From: Oikopleura dioica
Lineage: Eukaryota > Chordata > Appendicularia > Copelata > Oikopleuridae
Reading direction: 5' to 3'
Length of the DNA: 64,000 nucleotides
Assembly (NCBI GenBank): GCA_907165135.1
Contig: OU015568.1
Span: forward strand, 7,200,501 to 7,264,500
In this document: piece after piece, positions 38,557 through 48,744 of the stretch
Numbering within the stretch: the first letter of the stretch is position 1
Layout: every line of letters begins with the position of its first letter
Notes under the pieces: model-generated
Database searches by the model: none
The model's input: only the letters and a program-made list of their open reading frames with translations
What the model was told of the DNA's origin: nothing
Translations under genes and position numbers: made by a program

Positions 38557-40787
38557 ATGGAAGAGAATTCTGAGAGAGCAGTTCCCTTTCGTTCAAAATG
38601 GACGCGACTTATCGCTGCTGGTTCTGCTGTTGTCGCAATAAGTACTCTCATCAGCGTTTCCATTTTCGTTCCGAACAAGGTTTGGTTTTCAAATTTTTCA
38701 ATTGGTTTTATAACCGCGTCTTTCAGACTGAAAATGATGCCCCTTCTACCGACGTCCAGGAAGCAGTGGAAACAGTTATCTCTATGGAAAAGCTTCAGCG
38801 AGGTCTAGAATCGCCCTATAGATATGATTGTGATTCGCACAAATGCTCAAACTTGGATGATTACGTATGGGCGCACAACGAAGGATACTCTTGGGAGATT
38901 TTGGAAACGAACAAATCCGCCCTTGGTGGAACTACTTATATCGTCAACATGACTAGCCAGTACTGGCTAACGGAGGCTGAAGTAAATCGGAATCTCTGGT
39001 GGCATGAACTGGTCGTGGCGATTCCAGACAAGAGTTAGAAATATTCCTCCTAAAAACAGACTAGACGGCAGGGAAAAATTGTCCGGATCCGGCCAAGAAT
39101 CTATCTACAACTATTATCAAATCTTGCATAATCTTTTACGAAAACGAAGAATCTAACTCTAAAGAAAGACGAATACGACCCAGACCTTCATGGCTCTGGA
39201 TTTCTGTACGTTCACTGGGCCTCAAACAAGAAAAACGGCGCAATCACTTCAGAGGCGTACAAAATGGCTGATCAAATGATGCACCGAGCGCGAACAACGA
39301 AGACGATCGTCGCATGCGTCCGACAAGTTCCGAACCAGCCACTGTTTTTTGAAGATGATCCACGAAGCGAAGAATTCCCCAAGGGACGAACTGAAGATGA
39401 TATAATTGCATTCGGCTGGCGGAAATTCGTTGAAGAGCCAGAACATAATCCAGAATGGCTGGTTCACATTCCGATGACCAAAGCAGCTCGATTGGCGATG
39501 GATGCTGTCGATGAAATTTATGAAGAAGTCAAGGCTGATTTCGCACACGGCGAGAGTGTTGGAAAAATTGATAAATTCTGCGTTGGTGGCGGTTCTAAGC
39601 GAGGATGGACGACTTGGTTGATTGCATCCGTCGACAAGCGAGTTAAATGTGCGACTCCGGCGGTGCTCGATTGCTTAAATATGCAGCAGCAGTTTATTAA
39701 TTGGTATAAGAATCTTGGGGCGTGGAGTTTCGCACTCGAGCCTTATTGGTCTGAGAATCTAACAGGTACTATTTCGAAGTCTATCTATAATCCATCGTTT
39801 ATTTTTTATCTGATCATCAAACTTCTTTCTTTAAGATTATATATACGATCCTGCCTTCGCAATGCTACAAGATGACATCGACCCTATCTCCTACGCTGAC
39901 CGTCTTACGATGCCGATTTTGGTCATTACTGCGACCGGAGATGAATTTTTTGCACCAGACGATTCTTACGAATACTTTGACAAGCTGGTGGTAAGTTAAT
40001 TTATTGACGATTTGATATCGTTAATATTCTCTTAGGGTGACAATAAATATCTGCGCCTTTTACCAAATACAGAACATACCACACGCCAGGGTCTTCTTCA
40101 AGTTATGTCAAGCCCGGATAGGTAAGTAACGGCTTGAGATGAATTTTACTGTATATAGCTCGGACAGGTTGAAAGAAAAGCAAATTGCTTTGTTATGTTA
40201 TGAAACATGTTAGATTTTAAATTATCCTTGTAAATTGTAATTATTTATCAAATTATAAGCAGTTGAATTACTAACAATTATTTTCAGTACACAAGCGATA
40301 AGAGCCCTTTATCTTCAAACAATGAAGAATTACAGACAGCCGAAGGTGACCTGGGAACGCTTTGTACGAGAAAATGGAAATTCCGTTGTCAAACTCACCA
40401 CGGATGTGACTCCAACTTCTGTTGTTGGATTCTACGCAGAATCAAAAAATGCTACAAGGAAAATTTCACCATAAAAAGTTCGAATATATGATAAAGAATA
40501 AAGATTTCTGAAGTCCTTAAAGACGGGATTTCCGAATGATATCTTTGGACCCTGATTTTGTGGACTGGGAACAGCAAAACGACTCTCAGGAAAAGCAAAA
40601 ACTGATTCATGAGAGCCTTCTCAAAGACGAATCGAACCCGATTTACCCGTTCATGTTCTCAGGTGCCAAATGGAAAACATCAATGGTGCGACACGCGGGT
40701 AACAACGAGTACATTCTGGAAATTCCGCGAGCTTCTGAAGGATACAGAGCTGCAATGATTCAAGGTACTAAGACATCTCCGTATTAG
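38557..40787 (+). CDS. PhoPQ-activated pathogenicity-related (AprA-like) protein
   Basis: Exons 38557-38679, 38727-39033, 39169-39765, 39833-39990, 40036-40121, 40288-40458 and 40523-40787 give 568 residues in one frame. Residues about 17-38 form a membrane anchor, so this is a type II or secreted protein. Family landmarks in order: LDDYVW, TSQYWLT, LWWHELVVAIPD, RQVPNQPLFF, EDDIIAF.W, PMTKAA, the nucleophile-elbow-like GGSKRGWTTW, DCLNMQQQ, RLTMPILVI.ATGDEFF, and a C-terminal RDFR. The family has an alpha/beta-hydrolase-like fold. It is known from bacteria and some eukaryotes, but its reaction is not established. The exon 2/3 junction is uncertain (39027-39034 to 39164-39168), because complementary arms flank it. 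The last intron starts GA rather than GT. Confidence 0.85.
40459..40522 (+). other. GA-AG intron, AprA-like gene
   Basis: No GT exists between the conserved exon 6 and the in-frame TAA at 40472. Splicing AG|GAAAAT to TTAAAG|ACGG joins the frame and gives ATR-RDFRM, the family's RDFR motif. Arms ATTTCA (40463-40468) and TGAAGT (40509-40514) pair with one G-U. The 3' arm ends 8 nt before the exon. Confidence 0.7.
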
Positions 40788-41151
40788 GAACCAGCAGATG
40801 CGGAATAGATAATATTGAGAATGGCTTCTCCTCGTTATAGGCATTGTCACGTAGATTGCGCAAGAAAATTACTAGCAGACGAATTAATTACTTCATTGCC
40901 TGCCTGTTTAAAATTCAGTCTCGTTTCCCGGCCCCGACAACAGAAGCGACTTCACTGTTACATCCGAAGTTATGATCACTCCCGACTCTCGTCCATTCAA
41001 AATGTGCACAGATCCCAATTGTCGATCATTCCTTGTTTGAAAAACTTGCGAAGATACTATTGATTATATCATGGTTTATTTTTTTAACTGTGAGTAATAA
41101 ATTATACGGTAGATATACAGACAACAAGTAAAATAGCCAGTGAATGAAATA
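40788..41151. other. Intergenic spacer
   Basis: Between the AprA-like stop and the 3' end of the minus-strand peptide gene. Nothing recognisable is present. Confidence 0.45.
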
Positions 41152-41373
41152 TTATTGCAGTAGAGAGAAGTGTCGCGTGACTCGGCGTCTTTGATTGAAC
41201 CTTTGAGCATCTTCCGTGTTGAGTTTTGCGATTGAAGAGGTTTTCTTGCCAGAAATTGCCATTTTCCTGATGGAATTGACACGCATTTGATTCCTTTTTT
41301 CTGACCTTCGTTGGCGCCATGATCCAAAAGCAGTGCAGCAGCTTACCATGAGAAAGAACTTGACCAGATTCAT
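41152..41373 (-). CDS. Putative small secreted basic protein
   Basis: A 73-residue single-exon product that I do not recognise. Residues 1-19 (MNLVKFFLMVSCCTAFGSW) look like a signal peptide. The rest is strongly basic, with RQRR directly after the predicted cleavage region and RRR near the C-terminus. It could be a hormone precursor or an antimicrobial-type peptide, but no cysteine pattern supports either. Support for a real gene is the ATG context and a TATA box at the right distance. Two other frames are also open here, so confidence is limited. Confidence 0.4.
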   Translation of the reverse strand: MNLVKFFLMVSCCTAFGSWRQRRSEKRNQMRVNSIRKMAISGKKTSSIAKLNTEDAQRFNQRRRVTRHFSLLQ

Positions 41374-41410
41374 TTTGAAGATTGTTTGAACTCTAGACTC
41401 GGAGGCATGA

Positions 41411-41416
41411 ATTTAT
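41411..41416 (-). promoter_or_regulatory. TATA box of the small secreted protein
   Basis: TATAAA on the minus strand, 38 bases before the ATG at 41373. That leaves room for a start site about 25-30 bases downstream and a very short leader. Confidence 0.4.
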
Positions 41417-41729
41417 AGCGCACGCGAGCCCTGCTACGCCATCAGTTCGAAGCATCCTTACTCGAAAGACTGTAACCGTAAAGGGCGAGAGCATCGACTC
41501 GTATCGAAATAAAAGATAGTAATTAAGTCTTCCTAATTAAAAAAAAATCATAATTCAAATATCATCAAATTAACGCATTACGCGATTCTCATTGCAAATT
41601 ACGAAATGATCTGAAATTACTCCCGCGAAACTTCTCGCTAAGCTTCAGGCAAGTCAGTGCTTCTCTTTTTGCAGCATAAAATCTCGATCGGATGACGCTT
41701 AAATTATCCCCTGCTTCGAAGAAAGCAAA

Positions 41730-42239
41730 ATGAAATACTCAACTTTTTTGTGTCTCCTCTCCCAAGCTGCGATAGCAAGAACAACGACTGAGCTTACTTT
41801 TGATGGTGAGCCTTCGCAGGCAATTTTAGATGAAATTTTCGCCGAGCACGATATTCTTGTTTCTGGATTTTCAGGATGGTAAGCTAACTTCGAACATATT
41901 TGAAAGATAATTTGAATGTTATCTAATCGCGCATTGACGCAGATAGATGTATTATCAATATAGTATTGTGCATCTATTATAGAAATTTATCGATTGTTAA
42001 GCTATTATGGCCGTAAAACCCGAGAAAGGATGGAAGACCTCGATTTCTCCTTTGCAATGCTTTACTTGGACGAACAAGGAAGCGCATGGCGCCCTTGGTG
42101 GAACTTCATGAACAAAAAAACAGGAAGTGGAACAATCTCAGTCATGGTTAAAGACGAGACAGCGTTTACGTCGCAAATTGCGAAGAATAAAGTAACTGAT
42201 GAAGAAATCATTGCCAAGATTTTCGATATGCTGCAATAA
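41730..42239 (+). CDS. Secreted glutaredoxin/thioredoxin-like protein
   Basis: Exons 41730-41878 and 42002-42239 encode 128 residues. The start has a signal peptide (MKYSTFLCLLSQAAIA). A glutaredoxin-like layout follows: a helix (ILDEIF), a strand (DILVSGFSG), the active-site position CYYG created exactly across the intron, a helix (TRERMEDL), a strand ending in YLDEQG, and a later strand GTISVMV where the cis-Pro loop (TVPN) of glutaredoxins would be. Only the first cysteine of the CPYC motif is kept and the cis-Pro is not obvious, so activity would be monothiol-like or lost. It lies 160 bp before ACE on the same strand. The family assignment is moderate. Confidence 0.5.
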
Positions 42240-42401
42240 ATATCATTTATAAATATTTTTCCGGAGAATGAAGCGCCCTAAAAAGTGCAGGACTAACGAA
42301 GTCGTGCTTCCTGTCAGATCTTTCAAATATTTGCATGCAATAAATACTTGTCAATAAATTGGAATAGGGGACCGGGCCATCCAACACATCGTAAAACAGA
42401 G

Positions 42402-45393
42402 ATGAAGCTTCTCGCAAGTTCCTTGGCTTCGGTCGGGCTTGGATCCCTTGTTCGGGATGGACCTTGGAGTTGTGGCCAAGGTATGGAACGCCATTATGGC
42501 AATGTGTTAATAGGGGTTCTTTTAGAAAAATTTATTCCCCTTATCGCCACATTTTATTCATTTTCAATTGACGACAATTTTACTTGAAGAAGCTCTAATT
42601 GAAAAGAAATTATGCTCTATTTAATACCAATGAAAGGTGCGGCATCTTTGATGCCTCTTAAATAACGAATATAAAATAATGCTGAAGATAAATAAACAAT
42701 TGTTCTTAGAGGCCATTAACTGGCTCAACGACTGGCATGAAGCCGCGCAGCCTTTCTATTTGGATGCCATTGAAACCGAATGGCAGTATAACATCAACAT
42801 CACAAGCCAAAATGAAGAAGCTTACCAAGCCGCTGACAAGCGGTTCAAAAACTTTGTGAAGGAGTGGTCTGACAGATCAAAAACTGAGCTTCCACCATAT
42901 GACATGGATAGGACAGAGTTAGAAAAATGCCTTGTTGAGGAGAAGTTTGACACTACTCCAGGACTTCATGATCAACAACCGTGGACGATTGATCGCCAGC
43001 AGCGAGCTATCATGAGGATCCAGACTTTTAAAGTCTACCATGAAAAGGACATGGATGCATCGGCACTCGATGACAGTCGACTAGATGAGTATCAGGAATG
43101 GATATATAAATACACCTACTTTCTACAAATTTATGTAACGATTTCCATTCCGTCATCAAGGCTCTTATGGGATCGATGGTCACTCAATACTCAACCATGA
43201 AAGTTCGATCGATGGACGGACTTAGCGATCTCGAGCTTGATCCTGATCTTGACGAGATCATGGCTCACTCAGCTGCGAACCCGTCTCAGGAGTCCTATGA
43301 TGAACTTAAATATTACTGGACCATTTGGCATAGCAAAGTCGGCCAGGCTACTCGTGATGATTATGCTAAGTTCGTCGACGTTAGCAACGAGGCCGCGGAC
43401 AAAAATGGTTATCATGACACAGGCGCAAGCTGGAGAGGATGGTACGACATGGACATTGATGTTCTTGTAAAGTCTATTTGGGAAGGAGACGCTCATAATC
43501 GAGGACTGAAGGAAAGGGACATTTTTTCATTAGGGAATTGATCGAAAGATACGCATAAATGAATCTGGATAATACGATCCTTTGTTAAAAAATGATGTCC
43601 TGAAAATAGGAACTTTACGAAAAACTTCATGGTCATATTCGATATGTTCTCAGCCAGAAATACGGTTCCGAATTCGTGAAAGACGGAGAGCCCATTCCTG
43701 CACATATTCTCGGAAATATGTGGGCTCAGTCCTGGGGCAATCTCTACGATCTTGTTGAGCCCTTTCCTTACGCTGGCGCTACTCCAGATGCGACTCCGGC
43801 TCTTCAAGATTTGTCCATTCAGGTGTTTTCAAAGTATGCGTCCTATCGTAAATTCGACTATTTTTAGGAGATGTATGAAATGGCTGATGATTTTTTCACC
43901 GGTTTGGGTCTCATGCCAATGACTGATCAGTTTTGGGATAAATCTGTTCTTGAGAAGACGACCGATACTGAGATGGTTTGCCATGCATCAGCCTGGGATT
44001 TCCAAAGTGCGCCTGGAATCTCCACTGACGGAACAACTGGTGATTTCCGAATAAAGCAATGTACCAAGAAAACTCAATCAAACTTCGTCACTTTGCATCA
44101 CGAAATGGGACATATTGAGTATTTCCAACTTTACGCTCATCAACCGATCGTTTTCCGCGCCGGAGCAAATCCTGGATTCCACGAGGCTGTCGGCGATACC
44201 ATCGCTCTTTCAGTCAGTACTCCAGCTCATCTGGCGAAAGTCGACCTTCTCCCAGACTGGAAACCAGAGGACCAGACAGACGCGGCGGAAATCAACTACT
44301 TGATGATGACAGGAGAGAGTTTTATTTGAAAAAAGTCTACTTTCACATCGAGTGGAAAGTTCCATCATACTGGGAGGCACAGTCGAGTCTAGCTGACAAA
44401 AAGTTTACTAAGGAGCAGCTGGGCTGTCTACAAAAATACTCGAATTAAAAACTCTCCGAAAAAGCCCTCTCTAAAATCGCCTTCCTTCCGTTTGGTCTCA
44501 TCATGGATTTATTCCGATGGGAAGTCTTCGAAAAGTCTGCGGACAATGATATCACTCCTGATGAATACCAAGCTCTCTGGGACGAGTACCGACTAAATTA
44601 CCAAGGAGTTGTTTCTCCTGTGAAGAGAACATCTGCTGATTTCGACCCTGCCGCAAAGTTCCACACCTCCAACAATGTCCCATATGTCCGATATTTCGTC
44701 TCGTTTGTCGTTCAGTTCCAGTTCTACGAGAGGCTCTGCGTCCTAGCTGGACAACCAGGGGATAATCAATGCGACTTTGCTGGAAACAAAGCTGCTGGAG
44801 AAGCACTTGAAAAGCTCCTTTCTCCTGGTGGTGCTGAGCACTGGGAAGATGTCTTAGGATCGGGTTTTATGGCTTTGCTTCTTGATCATTCTAGTTTGAG
44901 CCTGTTTGATGAAGAATATTTATGATTCTATTATGAAATTTTGTATAATAAAAGTAGGAGGTTCTTCCCCTGACAATATCTGTGCCCTTTCATCTTCGAA
45001 TGGGTAAGTTTGAGTTCAAGCGTTTGAAGTGCGTCAGATAATAAAATCAATCAACCCACAAAAAGAGGAGTTCCTTTGCACTGGGGATCACGTGCCACAA
45101 AATTGTGATGGCTCCCTTAACGCGGAGGCCTTCCTTACTTACTTCAAGCCATTGGAAGATTGGCTTGATCAGCAGAAGGCTCTTTACGGCTACCAAGTTG
45201 GATGGAATAAGGATGGAAAATGGAAGCCCGAAGGTAAAAGTCATTCAACTGCAGATAATTCATCTTTTAAGGATACGATGATGTTCCGGAAGAATCTCCA
45301 GTTGTGACGACCACCACGACTACTACAACTTCCACGAGTAATGCAACTCTCATTGGCTTCACTTTTGCTTTCTTATCTTTGCTCCTGCTCTAA
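42402..45393 (+). CDS. ACE: Angiotensin-converting enzyme (peptidyl-dipeptidase A)
   Basis: Exons 42402-42480, 42710-43095, 43161-43487, 43610-43822, 43868-44312, 44465-44857 (or 44863), 45066-45233 and 45272-45393 give 710-712 residues, the size of a single-domain ACE. It begins with a signal peptide. The zinc site HEMGH (44099-44113) and the downstream third ligand in FHEAVGD are intact, as are IPAHILGNMWAQ, CHASAWDF, KQC, NPGFHEA and PYVRYFVSFVVQFQFYE. It should cut C-terminal dipeptides from extracellular peptides. The end is a Thr-rich stalk (nine or more Thr) and a hydrophobic C-terminus with no cytoplasmic tail, so it may be GPI-anchored. Three introns must start with GA, and a fourth probably does. 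Confidence 0.93.
43096..43160 (+). other. GA-AG intron 2 of ACE
   Basis: TCAG|GAATGG to TCAAG|GCTC joins LDEYQ to ALMGSM in phase 0, with the residue spacing of other ACE proteins. The GT at 43089 would shift the frame. GAATGGA (43096-43102) and TCCATTC (43144-43150) are perfect complements, and 10 nt separate the 3' arm from the exon. Confidence 0.75.
43488..43609 (+). other. GA-AG intron 3 of ACE
   Basis: Placed after WEG and before ELYEKLHGHIRY. The alternative GT at 43467 keeps the frame but removes seven more residues of a helix. Arms GAC-TCAT (43488-43496) and ATGA-GTC (43592-43599) pair with a small internal loop, ending 10 nt before the exon. Confidence 0.6.
44313..44464 (+). other. 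GA-AG intron 5 of ACE
   Basis: ACAG|GAGAGA to AAAAAG|CCCT creates NYLMMT-A-LSKIAFLPF, which aligns without gap to the ACE family. A GT donor at 44319 would insert two residues. GAGAGTTTT (44315-44323) is a perfect complement of AAAACTCTC (44448-44456), which ends 8 nt before the exon. Confidence 0.8.
44858..45065 (+). other. Intron 6 of ACE, GA-AG or GT-AG
   Basis: Both TTAG|GATC (44858) and TCGG|GTTT (44864) fit the frame. The GA version gives protein spacing closer to other ACE proteins. It also has arms GGGTT (44862-44866) and AACCC (45053-45057), the latter 8 nt before the exon. Confidence 0.45.
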
Positions 45394-45403
45394 TGTCTAA
45401 TGA

Positions 45404-45409
45404 AATAAA
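45404..45409 (+). terminator. Polyadenylation signal of ACE
   Basis: AATAAA begins 11 bases after the ACE stop codon. The convergent FABP gene ends only about 40 bases further on, so the two 3' untranslated regions probably overlap. Confidence 0.55.
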
Positions 45410-45451
45410 CAAAACACTGATTTGGCTTTAATTATATTGCTTTCAATTTAT

Positions 45452-46103
45452 CTAAGCTCGGGCCCAGGTGTTGACAAGAGTAGCACCAGATTCGTTGTGC
45501 TTGACGTTCTCGACCATCTTGTCGCCGTCGACCTTAACAGTGACGGTAGCCCAGCCGGAAACAGATTCCAAGACAACGTCGCCATCCTTTCCGGTAATTT
45601 TCACTTTCATGTCGTGTCCGAGGAAGTTGTAGTCGCTCTCAACATTGAAAACGCCCTTGTTGGTAATGGACTTTGCGCCGCCGTAGGTTCGAGTAGATTC
45701 GATGTTGTCGCCTTCGACTTTGTAGCTAGAAATAAATATTTAAACAATCTTCCAAGGGGTAACTTATGTTTTATTGTTCTTCATAAGTTTACATAAATTT
45801 TACATGTTATTTGTGATAAGATTTTATCAAGCAAACAAAAATAGATACTTAGAAAAATTAAACGTTATCTCATTTTAGAAATTTTATCATCATGATAAAC
45901 TATTACTTCATGAATTAAGCCTTTATAAATTTCTTATAAAAGGATATTTAGAAAAATTAATCCTGCACAAAGTACCTGACTTCGACAGCGACGGCACACT
46001 GAGCCTTCCATTCCTCCTCAGACGCGCCGCCCCATCCGATAGCCTTGCCAAACTCAACTTCTCCTTCGGTAGAAGTCTTTTTCCAGTTTCCGTTCAAGCT
46101 CAT
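45452..46103 (-). CDS. Fatty-acid-binding protein family member
   Basis: Exons 46103-45976 and 45725-45452 encode 133 residues, the usual size of cytosolic FABP/CRABP proteins. The N-terminus MSLNGNWKK matches the family's G-x-W signature. Predicted strands follow the ten-stranded barrel pattern (for example NIESTRTYGG, GHDMKVKITGKDGDVVLES). The C-terminus NTWARA is at the place of the ligand-contacting R-x-Y/W strand. It should carry fatty acids or retinoid-like ligands in the cytosol. Codon bias resembles titin, suggesting strong expression. The single intron (250 bp) is very AT-rich and has two direct copies of TTAGAAAAATTAA. Confidence 0.8.
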
Positions 46104-46163
46104 GTTAAAATCCGTCTCGTTCTTTTTATCGAAAAGAATGAAATTCAGTCAGCAGCGAACCGC

Positions 46164-46170
46164 GTTTATA
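46164..46170 (-). promoter_or_regulatory. TATA box of the FABP gene
   Basis: TATAAAC on the minus strand, about 60 bases before the ATG. The rest of 46104-46346 holds nothing else recognisable. Confidence 0.4.
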
Positions 46171-46346
46171 GTGATGCCTTGCGGTAAGAGATTTGCACTA
46201 GGGGAGATTTGATTTCCTTTCAGTATATTCTGCAGTGAAAGCACACCCATTTTGGGCGTGATGGGATTTTTCCCGAACGCGAAACTAAGTGATCATCAAC
46301 TTTGAAACTGATGAGTCAATTTTCTACTTGTCGAATTGCATTAACC

Positions 46347-46352
46347 TTTATT
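46347..46352 (-). terminator. Polyadenylation signal of NGLY1
   Basis: AATAAA on the minus strand, about 60 bases after the NGLY1 stop codon. Confidence 0.45.
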
Positions 46353-46411
46353 ATTAAACTAATAACCGTGTCAGAAAGAAATCATCAGAATAAGTTGAGA
46401 AGTAGGTTGAA

Positions 46412-48389
46412 TTAGAATTTGAATCGGACTTCGAACATGAAAGAATCGTCGTCCAGCGCCTGTCGGAAGAGCTGAGCGTGTTGCCAGAAGTTTGGAGCAG
46501 TCAAGGACGCTTTGATGCTCAAAATCGAGTCCGGAGAGGGGTCATTAAAAACGAACTGCTCAGAAGGGTTGAATTTTGTACAAGAATCGCCAGAGCAAAA
46601 CTTCTATGTAATGTTTGTTTAGCACCCATCATCAAATAAGGTACTTACCCAAAAGACTTTTCCATTTTCATAAGTCGCCGAGTGAGCTGTGACAGAAATC
46701 GAAGAAATTCGCTTCTTTGGGAGTTTGAATTTGAACTCAACCTCTGCGTCGCCCGTAGAATCCTCCAACATAGCAAGGTAGCACATCTTCCAGTCCTTTT
46801 CTTCTTTCCTGAAGATTTTCCCGTTGTGATGCGCGAAAGAAGCCCAATTGGTAAAAGTCTCTCCGTCAATTGAGTAGTTGTCTTTCGCGCAATTATAACG
46901 AACGACGAATTCGGGCGAGTCTTCCTTCACTTCAATTACCTAGAAAATCCATGTAAAATGGAATTATAAAAGCATAGTATACCGTTGCTTCGACATTTTT
47001 GAGCGTCTCACCCCTAGAGGTTCTCCACTGCAAACTACCAGTAGTTCTTCCCGAGAACTTTTGATCCGTCACCGGCTTTGGGGAAAGGAATTCGACAGCT
47101 TCTTTTATCCAATCTTCTTCCTGCATCTTTTTCTCCCAATTGACCACCTTTGCCTTTTTCTCTTCATATTCTTTGATAAACGACGTCATCCAAGACTCAA
47201 TAACAAGTTGCTTTCGAGCTTCGCGAACTTCGTCGAGTTTATTATTATACCTCCACGTGGTATCCCTAAAGAACGAATATAAATATAAAATATCTGCCGA
47301 TTCCATACCTAACTCCCTCCGCCACGGAAAAAGAAAGACATAGATGACAGTTCCTCTTCCAGCCGTATTTGTACATCAAAGGCTTGTCGATCGCGTCCTC
47401 GCAAGGATCCACGTGAGTCCATCGACCGGGAGTCCGGACTTCTACCCACACGTGGTCTTCCAGAACGTTGTAGGTCTCTCGAACATGAAAGGCAAAGCTC
47501 CGAAGAATTGCACCAAAACAATTTGCCCACTCGCCACAGCGTCCTTTTTACCAGTTACAGAATAGTTCTTATTAGAGAATTCTGAAAGTCAATGTTTTGT
47601 AACTTTCCTTCTCTCGTTTCCAGTAGTTTCTCCGGGTTATTATATCTAACGATATTCCCATCCGTCCACTTGAAAAACTCATTTTTGAACCAATCCGTCA
47701 GAGTAACCAGCAGCGAGTGCTTCAGGAGTTCCCCCCGTTCGAAACCTTCCGTGTCTGCATTTTGCTCGAGCAGTTCCGAAGCTCTTTTGAACAAATCAGT
47801 GACGGGGATGGTCTCGCGAACTTTCTTCTGAGTTTCTGGATCTTCCCACTGTCGCACGTGACTCATGGCGCTGCTGCGAAGACGGAGAATCCGCTCTTGG
47901 ACGTCGAGAAAGGATCCATTGAACTTATGAAGATTTCTATTTCGATTTTGAGAAGTTGGCGAAGGTTGAACAGGAGTAGGCGTTGGCGGTGTGGGGGATT
48001 CCGCTGTACCTAGTAAAACGCTGATTTTTTGTTGATCGCTTGAACTTACCTTGAAGAGGAGCGCTGGATGGGCCAGATTGGTTAGTTTTCAGCAGAAACA
48101 CGGCATGAACAAACATCGTTTTCGTGTCCGAATTCAGCTCGTCAACTTGCAGCCAAGCTCCATCTTCCGACTCGGTGAAGCCCAACGAGTACAAGAAATC
48201 ACACGCTCCATCAACAGGTAAAAGAGTTTCTGTAAAGACCTTCCCAGCTACCTTTAACTTTCTATATTTCGCCTCCGAAGGATGAGTGAGGATGTTCTTC
48301 AAGATCTTTTCCAGCGTGTCGATTGCCTTTTTATTGTCAGGTGCAGCTTTGATCGCGGCAATAGCGATTTTAACCTCGTTAATGCCCAT
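46412..48389 (-). CDS. NGLY1: Peptide:N-glycanase
   Basis: Exons 48389-48050, 48009-47608, 47543-47309, 47265-46983, 46939-46649 and 46603-46412 encode 580 residues. An N-terminal PUB domain (DNKKAIDTLEKILKNIL, VDGACDFLYSLGF) binds p97-type partners. A Pro/Thr linker, the transglutaminase-like core and a C-terminal PAW sugar-binding domain (WQHAQLFRQ) follow. The catalytic triad is visible as Cys in GRCGEWANCF, His in EDHVWVEV and Asp in HVDPCED. The enzyme removes N-glycans from misfolded glycoproteins in the cytosol. Odd: the two CxxC zinc-binding pairs that normally stand between WFK.EFF.W and RYNNPEKLLETR are missing. The intron between LLETRE and GRCGE is GA-AG. Confidence 0.93.
47544..47607 (-). 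other. GA-AG intron 2 of NGLY1
   Basis: GAAG|GAAAGT to AAAAAG|GACG creates TRE-G-RCGEWANCF, identical to the family at the catalytic cysteine. No GT donor keeps the frame. AGTTACA (47604-47598) and TGTAACT (47559-47553) are perfect complements, and the 3' arm ends 9 nt before the exon. Confidence 0.8.
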
Positions 48390-48744
48390 TTATTAATATC
48401 AAGCTTAAAAATTAATTTGAAGTGGATTTATTTATCTGTATAATATATGCATTCGTTACAGAATATTATCGGCACGGTAACTTGAACTTGAAGACATTAA
48501 AATTGAAAGCTGAATTTGAATCAAAAATCGATATACAGTAGACGGGATAAAGGTTGATGAAGCTTAGCTTTGAGATACACCACCGATCATTTAAACACAA
48601 GAAAGCATTGAGCACACTGAAAATGCTCCGAGAAAAATGAAAACAAACAAAAATCGGAAAACATAGGAACTGGAAGAAATGCGAAGAAATAGAGTAATTG
48701 AGCTTCTTTTTTAGTTTCGGCAAAAGCAAATTATAAGCGTCGGG
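48390..48744. other. Spacer between insulin receptor and NGLY1
   Basis: Both flanking genes run on the minus strand. The spacer is AT-rich and contains no supported gene. It is too long for a typical larvacean operon spacer. Confidence 0.5.

Noticed and set aside
38557-40787. Bacterial contamination as source of the AprA-like gene
   Set aside because: Several short introns interrupt the coding frame, and it lies between clear animal genes.
45726-45975. Repeats in the FABP intron as a mobile element
   Set aside because: Only two short AT-rich direct repeats (TTAGAAAAATTAA), without arms or duplication of flanks.
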